NCBI RefSeq assembly: GCF_002236805.1
Contig: NZ_NIQA01000008.1
Span: 79,115-143,114, forward strand
Direction of reading: 5' to 3'
Length of the DNA stretch: 64,000 nucleotides
Source: Pusillimonas sp. T2
GTDB taxonomy: Bacteria > Pseudomonadota > Gammaproteobacteria > Burkholderiales > Burkholderiaceae_B
Below, piece after piece: positions 47,221 to 56,720 of the stretch (its first letter is position 1; each line of letters opens with the position of its first letter). The translations under genes and the position numbers were made by a program. The notes beneath the pieces were generated by a model that searched no databases, was not told the DNA's origin, and was given only the letters and a program-made list of their open reading frames with translations.

Positions 47221-49923
47221 ATGCGTACTGACACAGCACCCACCATTCTGCGGCAAGACTACTCGCCCTACCCTTTCCGCATTCCGACGGTCGACCTGGC
47301 CTTCGACCTTGCTCCCGACTTGACGCAAGTACATAGCCGCCTGACCGTAGAGCGCATTCACCCCGAACCCGCGCCACTTGTCTTGAACGGCGAGGCGCTA
47401 AGCTTGATATCGATCCGTATTGACGGCCGCCTCCTGTCGCCCGAAGACTATCAACTGGACGACCATCAGCTCACGCTGCATCCAGACAAGCCCACATTCA
47501 CCCTGGAAATTATCAGTACGTGCCGCCCCGCCGAAAACACGTCATTAATGGGCTTGTACCAGTCAGGGCACAGCCTGTTCACCCAGTGCGAGGCCGAAGG
47601 TTTCCGACGAATCACTTGGTTTGCAGACCGACCCGACGTGATGTCACGCTACACCGTCACCCTGCGGGCCGACAAAACACAGTTTCCTCACTTGCTTTCC
47701 AACGGCAATTTACTGCAAGAACAACCGCTATCCGACGGGCGTCACGAGGCGACCTGGGAAGACCCACACCCCAAACCAAGCTACCTGTTTGCCCTGGTGG
47801 CCGGTGACTTCGACTGCCGCGAAAAAACCATCACCACCCGTAGCGGCCGTCAGGCACTACTTCAGGTCTACTGCGACAAGGGCGACTACCCCCGAACCGC
47901 ATGGGCGCTCGACTGCCTCGAACGTTCGGTACTCTGGGACGAAAGCCGCTTCAACCTTGAACTTGACCTGGACCGTTTCATGATCGTCGCTGCACGCGAC
48001 TTCAACATGGGAGCCATGGAAAACAAAGGGCTAAATATTTTCAATTCGGCTTATGTCCTGGCCGACGCCCAAACGGCCACCGACGCCAGCTTCGAAGCCA
48101 TAGAAAGCGTCATTGGACACGAGTACTTTCATAACTGGACAGGCAACCGGATCACCTGCCGTGACTGGTTCCAACTCTCGTTAAAAGAAGGGCTGACGGT
48201 ATTTCGCGACCAAGAGTTCTCGGCAGACATGATGGCGCGCGGGTTACCCGACAACGCAGCCCTGAGTGCCAGAACCGTCAAACGTATCGACGACGTCACG
48301 GCCTTGCGTACCGCGCAGTTCCCTGAAGACGCCGGCCCGATGGCGCACCCGGTTCGCCCCGACAGCTACCAAGAAATCGGCAATTTTTACACTGCCACCG
48401 TCTACGAAAAAGGCGCTGAAGTCATCCGGATGCAGCACACACTGTTGGGCGAGTCCGGCTTTCAGGCGGGGATGACCGAGTACTTCCGTCGCCATGACGG
48501 GCAAGCAGTCACCTGCGACGATTTTGTCAATGCCATGGATAGCGTCTACCGTCAGTTAGCGCCCGGCAAAGACCTGACGACCTTTCGACGCTGGTACTCA
48601 CAAGCAGGAACCCCTCGCGTAAGCGTCGACCTTAAATACGATGCCCAGGCCGCACAATGCGTGCTGACCCTGAGCCAACGATGCGACCCCGTCGGCGTCG
48701 AAAAACTACAAAACCCCGCAGTGGCAAAACCACCGCTGCATATCCCATTTGCATTAGGCCTGCTGAGTGCCGACGGCAGCCCCGTTTTGCTCGAAACCGA
48801 CGGTCTGAAGGGCGAAACACTCGTTCTTGACCTCACCCAAACCACACAAACCTGGGTATTCAAGAATATCGCTCAACGGCCGGTTCCGTCGCTACTGCGC
48901 AACTTCTCGGCTCCCGTCATCGTTGAATACAACTACACCGATGAAGAGCTGGCCTTGCTGGCCAGAAAAGACCCCGAGCCGTTCTCGCGCTGGGAAGCCG
49001 GGCAAAGCCTAGCCACCCGCTGCTTGCTTGCCATGGCCAGCAAGCAAGGCCAAAGCAACACGACCAAAGCCGCCACCGACCTGCTGGCCGCTACCTGGGC
49101 CGACATCGCAAACGATGCATCGCTCAGCCCGGCTTACAAAGCACGCGTCTTTTCGCTGCCCTCAGAACGCGTTCTGCTAGAAAAAATATCGCCTATCGAC
49201 CCACCCGCGCTGGCGCAGGCCCGACGGGCGCTACGCCAATACTTGGGCGAGACGCTGCAGGACACCTGGCAAACGCTGTACGACAACATGTGCGCTGCTT
49301 TGGATGGGCAAGACTACCGTCCCGACGCCGCATCGGCGGGCGCCCGGGCACTGAAAAACAGTGCCTTGACCTACTTGGTCGCGGCGACGGTAACGGGCGC
49401 GCTAGCGCGTGCCGAGCGCCAATATTACGACGCCGACAACATGACCGACCGCATGGGGGGGCTGACGCCATTGGTCAATCACGCCCCCGACGACGTCAAG
49501 GCCCGCGTACTGGCCCACTTCTACGATCAATGGCAAGCCAATCCGCTCGTCATAGATCGCTGGTTCGCGCTGCAAGCAACCGCCTCAAGCACGACAGTTA
49601 CCGATATCCAGGCCCTGATGGCCCACCCGGCGTTTACATTACGCAACCCGAATCGCGCCCGGTCACTTGTATTCCAGTTTTGCCTGAACAACATTCAGGG
49701 CGTTTACTGCGAAGCGGGCTATGCTTTCTGGGCTGAACAGGTCATTGCACTGGACCAGATCAACCCTGAAATCGCCGCAAGGCTGGCGCGTGCCTTCGAT
49801 CACTGGGCACGACTTGTTCCCAAAGAGCGCCAAGCCATCAAGCTTCAGCTCGAAAAGATAATGCAAAGGCCCTCGCTGTCGCGCAACGTTTACGAAATTA
49901 TCTCGAAGGCGCTAACCCTTTAA
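47221..49923 (+). CDS. pepN: Aminopeptidase N
   Basis: This ~900-aa M1 metallopeptidase has the exopeptidase motif GAMENKGLNIF, the zinc site HEYFHNWTGNRIT (HExxH) and the downstream Glu in LKEGLTVFRDQEFSADM. Length and the start MRTDTAPTILRQDYSPYPF match PepN of gamma/beta-proteobacteria; the ten extra upstream codons are not supported. It is cytoplasmic and processes short peptides. fbp follows after 58 bp. Confidence 0.96.
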   Translation: MRTDTAPTILRQDYSPYPFRIPTVDLAFDLAPDLTQVHSRLTVERIHPEPAPLVLNGEALSLISIRIDGRLLSPEDYQLDDHQLTLHPDKPTFTLEIISTCRPAENTSLMGLYQSGHSLFTQCEAEGFRRITWFADRPDVMSRYTVTLRADKTQFPHLLSNGNLLQEQPLSDGRHEATWEDPHPKPSYLFALVAGDFDCREKTITTRSGRQALLQVYCDKGDYPRTAWALDCLERSVLWDESRFNLELDLDRFMIVAARDFNMGAMENKGLNIFNSAYVLADAQTATDASFEAIESVIGHEYFHNWTGNRITCRDWFQLSLKEGLTVFRDQEFSADMMARGLPDNAALSARTVKRIDDVTALRTAQFPEDAGPMAHPVRPDSYQEIGNFYTATVYEKGAEVIRMQHTLLGESGFQAGMTEYFRRHDGQAVTCDDFVNAMDSVYRQLAPGKDLTTFRRWYSQAGTPRVSVDLKYDAQAAQCVLTLSQRCDPVGVEKLQNPAVAKPPLHIPFALGLLSADGSPVLLETDGLKGETLVLDLTQTTQTWVFKNIAQRPVPSLLRNFSAPVIVEYNYTDEELALLARKDPEPFSRWEAGQSLATRCLLAMASKQGQSNTTKAATDLLAATWADIANDASLSPAYKARVFSLPSERVLLEKISPIDPPALAQARRALRQYLGETLQDTWQTLYDNMCAALDGQDYRPDAASAGARALKNSALTYLVAATVTGALARAERQYYDADNMTDRMGGLTPLVNHAPDDVKARVLAHFYDQWQANPLVIDRWFALQATASSTTVTDIQALMAHPAFTLRNPNRARSLVFQFCLNNIQGVYCEAGYAFWAEQVIALDQINPEIAARLARAFDHWARLVPKERQAIKLQLEKIMQRPSLSRNVYEIISKALTL

Positions 49924-49981
49924 CTCGCCGCACAACCCTGGCATTGCATAACAAACACTCTCAATCACACAGGAGCACGCT

Positions 49982-50992
49982 GTGAAACGCAAAACCCTGA
50001 CCCAGTACCTGGTCGAACAACAACGCCTTAAAGGCGCCGTATCCGCAGAGGTTCGCCTCCTGATCGAAACGGTTGCCCGCGCTTGCAAAGCCATTAGCCA
50101 TGCTGTTGGTAAAGGCGCATTGGGTGGTGTCCTTGGCAGCCTTGAAAGCGAAAACGTCCAAGGCGAAGTCCAAAAGAAACTCGATGTCATGTCGAACGAA
50201 ATTCTGCTCGAAGCCAACGAATGGGGCGGCCATTTGGCCGCCATGGCCTCGGAAGAGATGGAGACCATCCACCGAATTCCGCACCGTTACCCCAAAGGCG
50301 AATACCTCCTGTTGTTCGATCCCCTCGACGGTTCGTCAAACATCGACGTCAACGTATCTATCGGGACAATTTTCTCGGTGCTGCAGGCGCCCGCCGATGC
50401 GGCCGGCCGCGACATTGAAGAAAAAGACTTCTTGCAGCCAGGCAGCCGCCAGGTAGCTGCTGGTTACGCCGTATATGGCCCACAAAGCATGCTGGTGCTT
50501 ACGGTGGGTACCGGCGTCGTAGGCTTCACGCTCGACCGTGAAATGGGGTCGTGGGTGCTGACATCAGAAAGCATGCGCATCCCTGAAGACACCGCCGAAT
50601 TCGCAATCAATATGTCGAACATGCGCCACTGGGAACCGCCGGTCAAACGTTACATCGACGACTGCCTTGCCGGTAAAACCGGCCCCTTGGGCAAAGACTA
50701 CAACATGCGCTGGATCGCCTCGATGGTGGCCGATGTTCACCGCATCATGACGCGCGGCGGCATTTTTATGTACCCGCGAGACGCACGCGCATCAGGCAAA
50801 AAAGGCAAGCTTCGCCTGATGTACGAAGCCAACCCCATGAGCTTTCTGGTCGAACAAGCCGGTGGCGCTGCAATTGACGGTGACCAGCGCATTCTTGACG
50901 CCATCCCCGACGGGCTACACCAGCGCATCGGTGTCATTTTGGGCTCTAAAAACGAAGTCGAGCGCGTGCAGCGTTATCACCTGGAAGACTAA
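49982..50992 (+). CDS. fbp: Fructose-1,6-bisphosphatase class I
   Basis: This 336-aa gluconeogenic phosphatase starts with GTG ([14 protein letters not shown]) after AGGAG. The metal/phosphate site [20 protein letters not shown] and the C-terminal [15 protein letters not shown] are canonical. Its stop codon overlaps the stop region of the convergent HerA-type ATPase gene by 4 bp. Confidence 0.97.
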   Translation: MKRKTLTQYLVEQQRLKGAVSAEVRLLIETVARACKAISHAVGKGALGGVLGSLESENVQGEVQKKLDVMSNEILLEANEWGGHLAAMASEEMETIHRIPHRYPKGEYLLLFDPLDGSSNIDVNVSIGTIFSVLQAPADAAGRDIEEKDFLQPGSRQVAAGYAVYGPQSMLVLTVGTGVVGFTLDREMGSWVLTSESMRIPEDTAEFAINMSNMRHWEPPVKRYIDDCLAGKTGPLGKDYNMRWIASMVADVHRIMTRGGIFMYPRDARASGKKGKLRLMYEANPMSFLVEQAGGAAIDGDQRILDAIPDGLHQRIGVILGSKNEVERVQRYHLED

Positions 50993-52479
50993 CGACGTCC
51001 GGTCAGCGAGCCCAGCACGCCGCGCAGCAACTGCGTGGCGGCTCGCCTGACCATGCTTTTGGCCACCGACTGCACCACGCCATCTCGACGGCCACCACGC
51101 GGGCCGGTGCTGCCAAACAAAAAGTCGCTGACCGCACCAACAACACCGCTGTCTTGCCCGCCTGCGCCATTTTTTTCAGCGACAGCATCGGCGACGCCCT
51201 GATTAGTGCGTTCAAGCAGTACTTCGTAGGCCGACTCACGATCGACGGCCTTGTCATACTTGCCCCCTAGCAATGATGCCGCCTGAATAGCTGCGCGCTC
51301 GGCGTCAGTGGCCGGACCAATGCGACTTCCGGGCGCGACCATCCAGACACGTTCAGTCACGGTGGGGCGGCCTTTCTCGTCGAGCACCGACACCAGCGCC
51401 TCGCCCACCCCCAACTCAGTAATGGCCGCCTCGATATCGAGCGCAGGGTTCGTCCGCATAGTTTGTGCCGCCGACCGAACCGCCTTCTGGTCGCGCGGTG
51501 TAAATGCGCGCAAAGCATGTTGCACTCGATTACCCAGCTGTCCCAATATGGTTTCTGGAATATCCAGCGGGTTCTGCGTCACAAAATAGACCCCCACGGC
51601 CTTTGAGCGCACCAAGCGTGCAACCTGTTCGATTTTCTCGACAAGCGCACGGGGCGCATCGGAAAACAACAAATGGGCCTCATCAAAGAAAAACACAAAT
51701 TTGGGTTTCTCAAGGTCGCCGACTTCGGGCAAGGTTTCGTAAAGCTCGGCCAGCATCCATAGCAAGAACACGCCGTACAGTCGCGGCGATTGCATCAGGC
51801 GATCGGCCGCCAGAATATTGACAACGCCTTGGCCCTTTTCGTTAACGCGGATCAGATCGTGTATATCGAGCATAGGCTCGCCAAAGAACCGCTCGGCGCC
51901 CTGAGACTCGAGTCGCAACAGGCTGCGCTGAATTGCACCGACAGAAGCTGCAGACACATTACCGTAGCGGGTACGGATTTCGGCCGCTCGGTCGGCGACG
52001 TTCTGCAGCATAGCGCGCAAGTCTTTCAAGTCGAGCAGTAACTGCCCTTCGTCATCAGCCACCTTGAACACCAGATTCAGGATGCCTTCTTGGGTATCGT
52101 TAAGTTCGAGCATGCGGGCCAGCAAAAGCGGCCCCATATCAGATACCGTGGCGCGAACCGGATGCCCTTTTTCACCGAAGACATCCCAAAACGTAACCGG
52201 GCAACCACCCCACACCGGTTCAGGCAAACCCAAGCGGCTCAAGCGCTCTTGAAGTTTGGGGTTAGATTGTGCCGCCTGCGAAATACCACTGAGATCGCCT
52301 TTGACATCGGCCAGGAATACCGGCACCCCAGCTTGCGAAAAAGCCTGCGCCATGACCTGCAACGTAACGGTTTTACCGGTACCGGTAGCCCCCGTAATGC
52401 AGCCGTGACGGTTGGCCAATGCGGGTAGCAACCGCACCTCGGTTGCGGCATTTTTGCCCAGAACTATAGGATCAGCCAT
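50989..52479 (-). CDS. HerA/YjgR-type DUF853 ATPase
   Basis: This 496-aa protein of the HerA-FtsK P-loop group has Walker [14 protein letters not shown] near residue 35 and Walker [13 protein letters not shown] near 268. [19 protein letters not shown] is the usual YjgR C-terminal region, and the end is basic and Gly/Arg-rich. Its physiological role is unknown; a DNA-pumping function is suggested by family only. It is monocistronic. Confidence 0.9.
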   Translation of the reverse strand: MADPIVLGKNAATEVRLLPALANRHGCITGATGTGKTVTLQVMAQAFSQAGVPVFLADVKGDLSGISQAAQSNPKLQERLSRLGLPEPVWGGCPVTFWDVFGEKGHPVRATVSDMGPLLLARMLELNDTQEGILNLVFKVADDEGQLLLDLKDLRAMLQNVADRAAEIRTRYGNVSAASVGAIQRSLLRLESQGAERFFGEPMLDIHDLIRVNEKGQGVVNILAADRLMQSPRLYGVFLLWMLAELYETLPEVGDLEKPKFVFFFDEAHLLFSDAPRALVEKIEQVARLVRSKAVGVYFVTQNPLDIPETILGQLGNRVQHALRAFTPRDQKAVRSAAQTMRTNPALDIEAAITELGVGEALVSVLDEKGRPTVTERVWMVAPGSRIGPATDAERAAIQAASLLGGKYDKAVDRESAYEVLLERTNQGVADAVAEKNGAGGQDSGVVGAVSDFLFGSTGPRGGRRDGVVQSVAKSMVRRAATQLLRGVLGSLTGRR

Positions 52480-52552
52480 GAGGGTTACCTTGAGAGTTGT
52501 TTGAACGCGTTAAAATCATAATCTTTATTCAGACGAACCACAGATCACGCAT

Positions 52553-53284
52553 ATGGCCGGACACAGTAAATGGGCAAATATTCAGCACCGTAAAGGGCGT
52601 CAAGACGCCAAACGGGGCAAAATCTGGACAAAAATCATCCGCGAGATCACCGTTGCGGCGCGCGCCGGCGGCCCCGACCCCGACGCCAACCCGCGTTTGC
52701 GTTTGGCCTGGGACAAAGCCACAGCGGCCAACATGCCCAAAGACAATATCGTGCGGGCCATTACCCGGGGCACAGGCGGCGGAGACGACTCCAACTACGA
52801 GGAAATCCGCTACGAAGGCTACGGGGTTGGCGGCGCGGCTGTCATCATCGACTGCATGACCGACAACCGCATGCGTACTGTCGCCGAAGTGCGTCACGCC
52901 TTATCGAAAAATGGCGGCAATTTGGGCGTCGAAGGCTCTGTGGCTTTCCAGTTCAAGCACTGCGGGCAATTTTTATTCGCCCCCGGCACCTCCGAAGAAA
53001 AAGTCATGGAGGCCGCGCTTGAAGCGGGCGCCGAGGACATCGAAACCGATGACGACGGCATGATCGAAGTCACCTGCGAACCTGCCGTCTACGCGGCCGT
53101 CAAAACGGCCTTCACCGATGCCGGCCTGTCCCCAGAACTCGAAGAAATCGTCATGAAGCCCCTGAACGAGACCGAACTGACAGGGGATGACGCCGAGAAA
53201 ATGCAAAAAATGATCGACATGCTCGAGGGTCTGGACGATGTTCAACAGGTCTACACCACAGCCGTCTTCAACGAAACTGATTAA
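52553..53284 (+). CDS. yebC: YebC/TACO1-family regulator or translation factor
   Basis: This 243-aa protein has the family N-terminus [28 protein letters not shown] and the acidic C-terminal domain. YebC proteins act as transcription regulators and, in recent work, help ribosomes at proline stretches. It is first in the yebC-purD-hemF-nadD-rsfS run, divergent from the HerA-type ATPase gene. Confidence 0.96.
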   Translation: MAGHSKWANIQHRKGRQDAKRGKIWTKIIREITVAARAGGPDPDANPRLRLAWDKATAANMPKDNIVRAITRGTGGGDDSNYEEIRYEGYGVGGAAVIIDCMTDNRMRTVAEVRHALSKNGGNLGVEGSVAFQFKHCGQFLFAPGTSEEKVMEAALEAGAEDIETDDDGMIEVTCEPAVYAAVKTAFTDAGLSPELEEIVMKPLNETELTGDDAEKMQKMIDMLEGLDDVQQVYTTAVFNETD

Positions 53285-53304
53285 CTTCCGGTCAAATTAA
53301 AACT

Positions 53305-54594
53305 ATGAAACTTCTAGTCATTGGCGGTGGTGGCCGCGAACACGCCATCGCCTGGCGCTTGGCACAGTCCGAACGCGTAGAAAAGGTATTTGTCGCGCCG
53401 GGTAATGGCGGCACGGCTACCACCGAGCTGCTCGAAAACATTGCCCTGACCGACCACAGCGCCCTGGTGGACTTTGCCAAACGCGAAGCCATTGCCTATA
53501 CAGTGGTCGGGCCCGAAGCACCGCTGGCGGCGGGTATTGTCGACGCGTTCCGCGCTGCCGGTCTGAAAATTTTCGGGCCGACGCGCCAAGCAGCACAACT
53601 CGAAAGCTCAAAAGATTACGCCAAAGCCTTCATGATGCGTCATCACATCCCGACGGCTGCCTATCAAACATTTACTGATCCGGCCAAAGCCAAAGCCTAC
53701 ATCGAAGCGCAAGGTGCGCCCATCGTTGTCAAGGCCGACGGCCTGGCTGCCGGCAAAGGCGTTGTTGTTGCCGAAACCGTGCAAGAAGCGCTGGATGCCA
53801 TAGACAACATGTTGGGTGGCGGCACCCTGGGCGAGGCCGGTGCACGCGTCGTCATTGAAGAGTGCCTGGTGGGCGAAGAAGCCAGCTTTATGGTGATGTG
53901 CGACGACCAGCAAGTGTTGGCCATGGCTACCAGCCAAGATCACAAGCGCTTGCTCGATAACGATCAGGGCCCCAACACCGGCGGCATGGGTGCGTATTCT
54001 CCTGCGCCTATCGTCACGCCGGCGTTGCATAACCGGATCATGCGTGAAGTCATTCAGCCTACCCTGCAGGGCATGGCTAAAGACGGCATTCCCTACACCG
54101 GCTTTTTATATGCCGGCCTCATGATCGGCGACGGGCCTGATGCGACACGTCCCATCAAGGTGCTCGAATACAACTGCCGCATGGGCGACCCCGAAACCCA
54201 GCCCATCATGATGCGCATCAAAAGCGATCTGGCCACCGTGTTCGAACATGCCGTCAATGGCAGCCTTGAAGAAGCCGTCATCGAGTGGGACCGCCGCACC
54301 GCGTTGGGCGTTGTTGTCGCTGCGCACAACTACCCTGCGACACCGCGCACGGGCGACGTCATCAGCAACCTGCCGCAAAATACCGATACCTGTCGCGTAT
54401 TCCATGCCGGCACCGCGCTCGACAACGGCACGCTTAAAACCACCGGTGGGCGCGTGCTGTGCGTCACCGCGCTGGGCGAATCGGTAAAACGCGCCCAAGA
54501 GGCCGCTTATCAGGCCGTACACCACGTGCAATTCGACGGGCGGCAATACCGTTCCGACATCGGTTGGCGCGCCCTGCCCCGCGAAGCCGAATAA
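53305..54594 (+). CDS. purD: Phosphoribosylamine-glycine ligase
   Basis: This 429-aa ATP-grasp ligase makes GAR in purine synthesis. Seen are MKLLVIGGGGREHAIAWRLA, the ATP-grasp segment PIVVKADGLAAGKGVVVAET, GPNTGGMGAYSPAPIVT and LEYNCRMGDPETQPIMMR. It follows yebC after 20 bp and is followed by a strong hairpin before hemF. Confidence 0.97.
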   Translation: MKLLVIGGGGREHAIAWRLAQSERVEKVFVAPGNGGTATTELLENIALTDHSALVDFAKREAIAYTVVGPEAPLAAGIVDAFRAAGLKIFGPTRQAAQLESSKDYAKAFMMRHHIPTAAYQTFTDPAKAKAYIEAQGAPIVVKADGLAAGKGVVVAETVQEALDAIDNMLGGGTLGEAGARVVIEECLVGEEASFMVMCDDQQVLAMATSQDHKRLLDNDQGPNTGGMGAYSPAPIVTPALHNRIMREVIQPTLQGMAKDGIPYTGFLYAGLMIGDGPDATRPIKVLEYNCRMGDPETQPIMMRIKSDLATVFEHAVNGSLEEAVIEWDRRTALGVVVAAHNYPATPRTGDVISNLPQNTDTCRVFHAGTALDNGTLKTTGGRVLCVTALGESVKRAQEAAYQAVHHVQFDGRQYRSDIGWRALPREAE

Positions 54595-54603
54595 CCGGCT
54601 GCA

Positions 54604-54628
54604 GCCCGCTGCATTCAATGCGGCGGGC
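54604..54628 (+). other. Intercistronic hairpin between purD and hemF
   Basis: An 11-bp stem, GCCCGCTGCAT/ATGCGGCGGGC with one G-U pair and a 3-nt loop, lies 10 bp after the purD stop. The lack of a following U-run argues against an intrinsic terminator; an mRNA-stability or processing role is more likely. Confidence 0.5.
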
Positions 54629-54654
54629 AAACCTTATCATCAAGGTCAATTTTT

Positions 54655-55563
54655 ATGGTCGTTCCTGTTTCTACCGCCTACGATTACTTCATCGACTTGC
54701 AATCGCGTATTGTCGCCGCCCTCGAGGCGGCAGATGGTACGCCGTTTCAATCCGACAGCTGGACCCGTGAGGAAGGCGGCGGCGGTTTGTCACGACTCCT
54801 GGAAGGCGGCCCCTTGCTCGAGCGTGCGGGCGTCTTGTTCAGCCACGTTCAAGGTAAAACACTCCCTCCCTCGGCTAGCGCACACCGGCCCGAACTAGCC
54901 GGGCGTGCCTGGGAAGCCATGGGCGTTTCTATGGTTTTGCATCCCCGCAACCCGTATATTCCGACCACTCACATGAATGTGCGGATGTTTGTGGCGCGGG
55001 CCCCTGAAAACAGTCAAGGCGATGACGTCTTCTGGTTTGGCGGCGGGCTCGATCTGACGCCCTACTACCCTTTCGAAGAAGACGCCCGGCATTTTCACCA
55101 GGTGTGTGCCGACGCCCTCAAACCTTTCGGTGACGACAAATACCCTGCCTACAAAACGTGGTGCGACCAGTATTTTTATTTAAAGCATCGCAATGAAACC
55201 CGCGGGGTGGGCGGCATTTTCTTCGACGACCTGAACGAAGCCGGTTTCGACCAGAGCTTTGCACTGGTGCAATCGGTAGGCAACTGCTTTCTTGATGCCT
55301 ACATGCCAATTGTCGAAAAACGCAGACACCTGGAATACGGCGAGCGCGAACGTGATTTTCAGGCCTACCGTCGAGGCCGATATGTAGAATTCAACCTGGT
55401 ATTCGACCGCGGCACCTTGTTTGGTTTACAGTCGGGGGGTAGAACTGAATCCATTTTGTTGTCGATGCCGCCGTTGGCAACCTGGCGCTACAACTGGGCG
55501 CCCGAGCCCGGAACACCCGAGGCTGCATTGGCGCCCTACCTTAAACCACGCGAATGGCTCTAA
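54655..55563 (+). CDS. hemF: Oxygen-dependent coproporphyrinogen III oxidase
   Basis: This 302-aa enzyme oxidatively decarboxylates coproporphyrinogen III in haem synthesis. Visible are [22 protein letters not shown], the catalytic [31 protein letters not shown] and [20 protein letters not shown]. It overlaps nadD by 10 bp. Confidence 0.97.
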   Translation: MVVPVSTAYDYFIDLQSRIVAALEAADGTPFQSDSWTREEGGGGLSRLLEGGPLLERAGVLFSHVQGKTLPPSASAHRPELAGRAWEAMGVSMVLHPRNPYIPTTHMNVRMFVARAPENSQGDDVFWFGGGLDLTPYYPFEEDARHFHQVCADALKPFGDDKYPAYKTWCDQYFYLKHRNETRGVGGIFFDDLNEAGFDQSFALVQSVGNCFLDAYMPIVEKRRHLEYGERERDFQAYRRGRYVEFNLVFDRGTLFGLQSGGRTESILLSMPPLATWRYNWAPEPGTPEAALAPYLKPREWL

Positions 55564-56150
55564 AAAAAATTGGACTTCTCGGTGGCAGCTTCGACCCGGT
55601 ACACAGGGCGCACATTGCCCTGGCCGCGACCGCCCGCGACAGCCTTCTGCTGGATGAAGTCCAGTTAATCCCTGCGGCAGACCCGTGGCAACGGGCACCG
55701 CTTAAAGCGACGGCCCGTCAACGTTGCGACATGCTCGAGCTGGCCATACGAGCGCAGCCCAAACTTGTCGTCAACCCCATAGAAATCGAGCGCGGAGGGA
55801 AAACCTATACCATCGACACGCTCGAAAGCCTGCCTCGCGATGCCCAGTATTTTTGGGTGCTGGGCACCGACCAACTGGCCAATTTTTGCTCTTGGCACCG
55901 GTGGGAAGATATCCTGATCTATGTACACCTGGTGGTGGCAAATCGACCAGGCACGGCCCTCGAGGCGCCCGCTCCGTTGCAGTACCTCCTCGACGCCCTG
56001 AAGAAGCCGATTATCGAACTGACCTTCGAGCCCATGTCTGTTTCAGCAACAGCCATCCGCAACGCCATAGTTTCTGAAACGGCTATTGATGCATTTGTAG
56101 ACCCCGCCGTTGAACAATATATAAAACAACACCGCCTCTATCAATCGTGA
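55554..56150 (+). CDS. nadD: Nicotinate-nucleotide adenylyltransferase
   Basis: This 198-aa nucleotidyltransferase converts NaMN to NaAD. The HxxH-type site is [18 protein letters not shown], and the C-terminal SxTxIR motif appears as [12 protein letters not shown]. The start overlaps the end of hemF, so the genes are coupled. rsfS follows after 36 bp, the usual neighbour. Confidence 0.96.
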   Translation: MALKKIGLLGGSFDPVHRAHIALAATARDSLLLDEVQLIPAADPWQRAPLKATARQRCDMLELAIRAQPKLVVNPIEIERGGKTYTIDTLESLPRDAQYFWVLGTDQLANFCSWHRWEDILIYVHLVVANRPGTALEAPAPLQYLLDALKKPIIELTFEPMSVSATAIRNAIVSETAIDAFVDPAVEQYIKQHRLYQS

Positions 56151-56186
56151 CGATACCGCTATCGTCAACCCTCATATCTACTGCAC

Positions 56187-56597
56187 ATGAATCTACAAAA
56201 ATTACAACGCCTCGTCATCGATGCCCTGGAAGACGTCAAGGCACAAGACATCAAAGTCTTCAACACCACCGACATCACCAGCATGTTTGACCGCGTCATC
56301 ATCGCCAGCGGCACATCTAACCGGCAAACCCGCGCACTTGCAAACAGCGTCGCTGACGCTGCACGTGCGCAAAAAATTCCTATCGTTGCTTTCGAAGGTC
56401 AGGAGACCGGCGAATGGGTGCTGCTCGACCTGGGCGATATCGTTATCCACTGCATGCAGCCCGAGATCCGGCGCTATTACAACCTCGAAGAAGTGTGGGG
56501 CGGCAAACCGGTCAAAGTCAAACTGTTGGCGCAATCGATGGGGCATTCTGACTACCCCACCGATAATGACCAATCATTTGATGAAGACGAAGAATAA
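56187..56597 (+). CDS. rsfS: Ribosomal silencing factor RsfS
   Basis: This 136-aa Iojap/DUF143 protein binds L14 and blocks subunit joining in starved cells. Typical segments are DALEDVKAQDIKVFNTTDITSMFDRVIIASGTSNRQ and WVLLDLGDIVIHCMQPEIRRYYNLEEVWGG. The acidic C-terminal tail is normal. rlmH, its almost constant partner, is displaced 4.8 kb downstream by the flavoprotein/ABC cassette. Confidence 0.96.
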   Translation: MNLQKLQRLVIDALEDVKAQDIKVFNTTDITSMFDRVIIASGTSNRQTRALANSVADAARAQKIPIVAFEGQETGEWVLLDLGDIVIHCMQPEIRRYYNLEEVWGGKPVKVKLLAQSMGHSDYPTDNDQSFDEDEE

Positions 56598-56656
56598 TTA
56601 GAGCGCGCACATAAGCATATTGGCCCGCTCCTTATAACGTTAAAGATAATTCTTCG

Positions 56657-56685
56657 TTCTCGATCTGGAGTCTCCTTCCTAGAAT
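56657..56685 (+). promoter_or_regulatory. Candidate promoter of the flavoprotein/ABC cassette
   Basis: TAGAAT (56680-56685) is preceded, after 17 bp, by a poor -35, TTCTCG (56657-56662), about 35 bp before the first cassette ATG. A weak -35 suggests need for an activator. Upstream, TTATAACGTTAAAGATAA contains the 8-bp palindrome TAACGTTA, and a LysR-type activator such as CysB/Cbl is conceivable. No regulator gene is adjacent. Confidence 0.4.
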
Positions 56686-56720
56686 GATCAGGCAATCAAG
56701 CATGATTATCAGGAGGCTCC

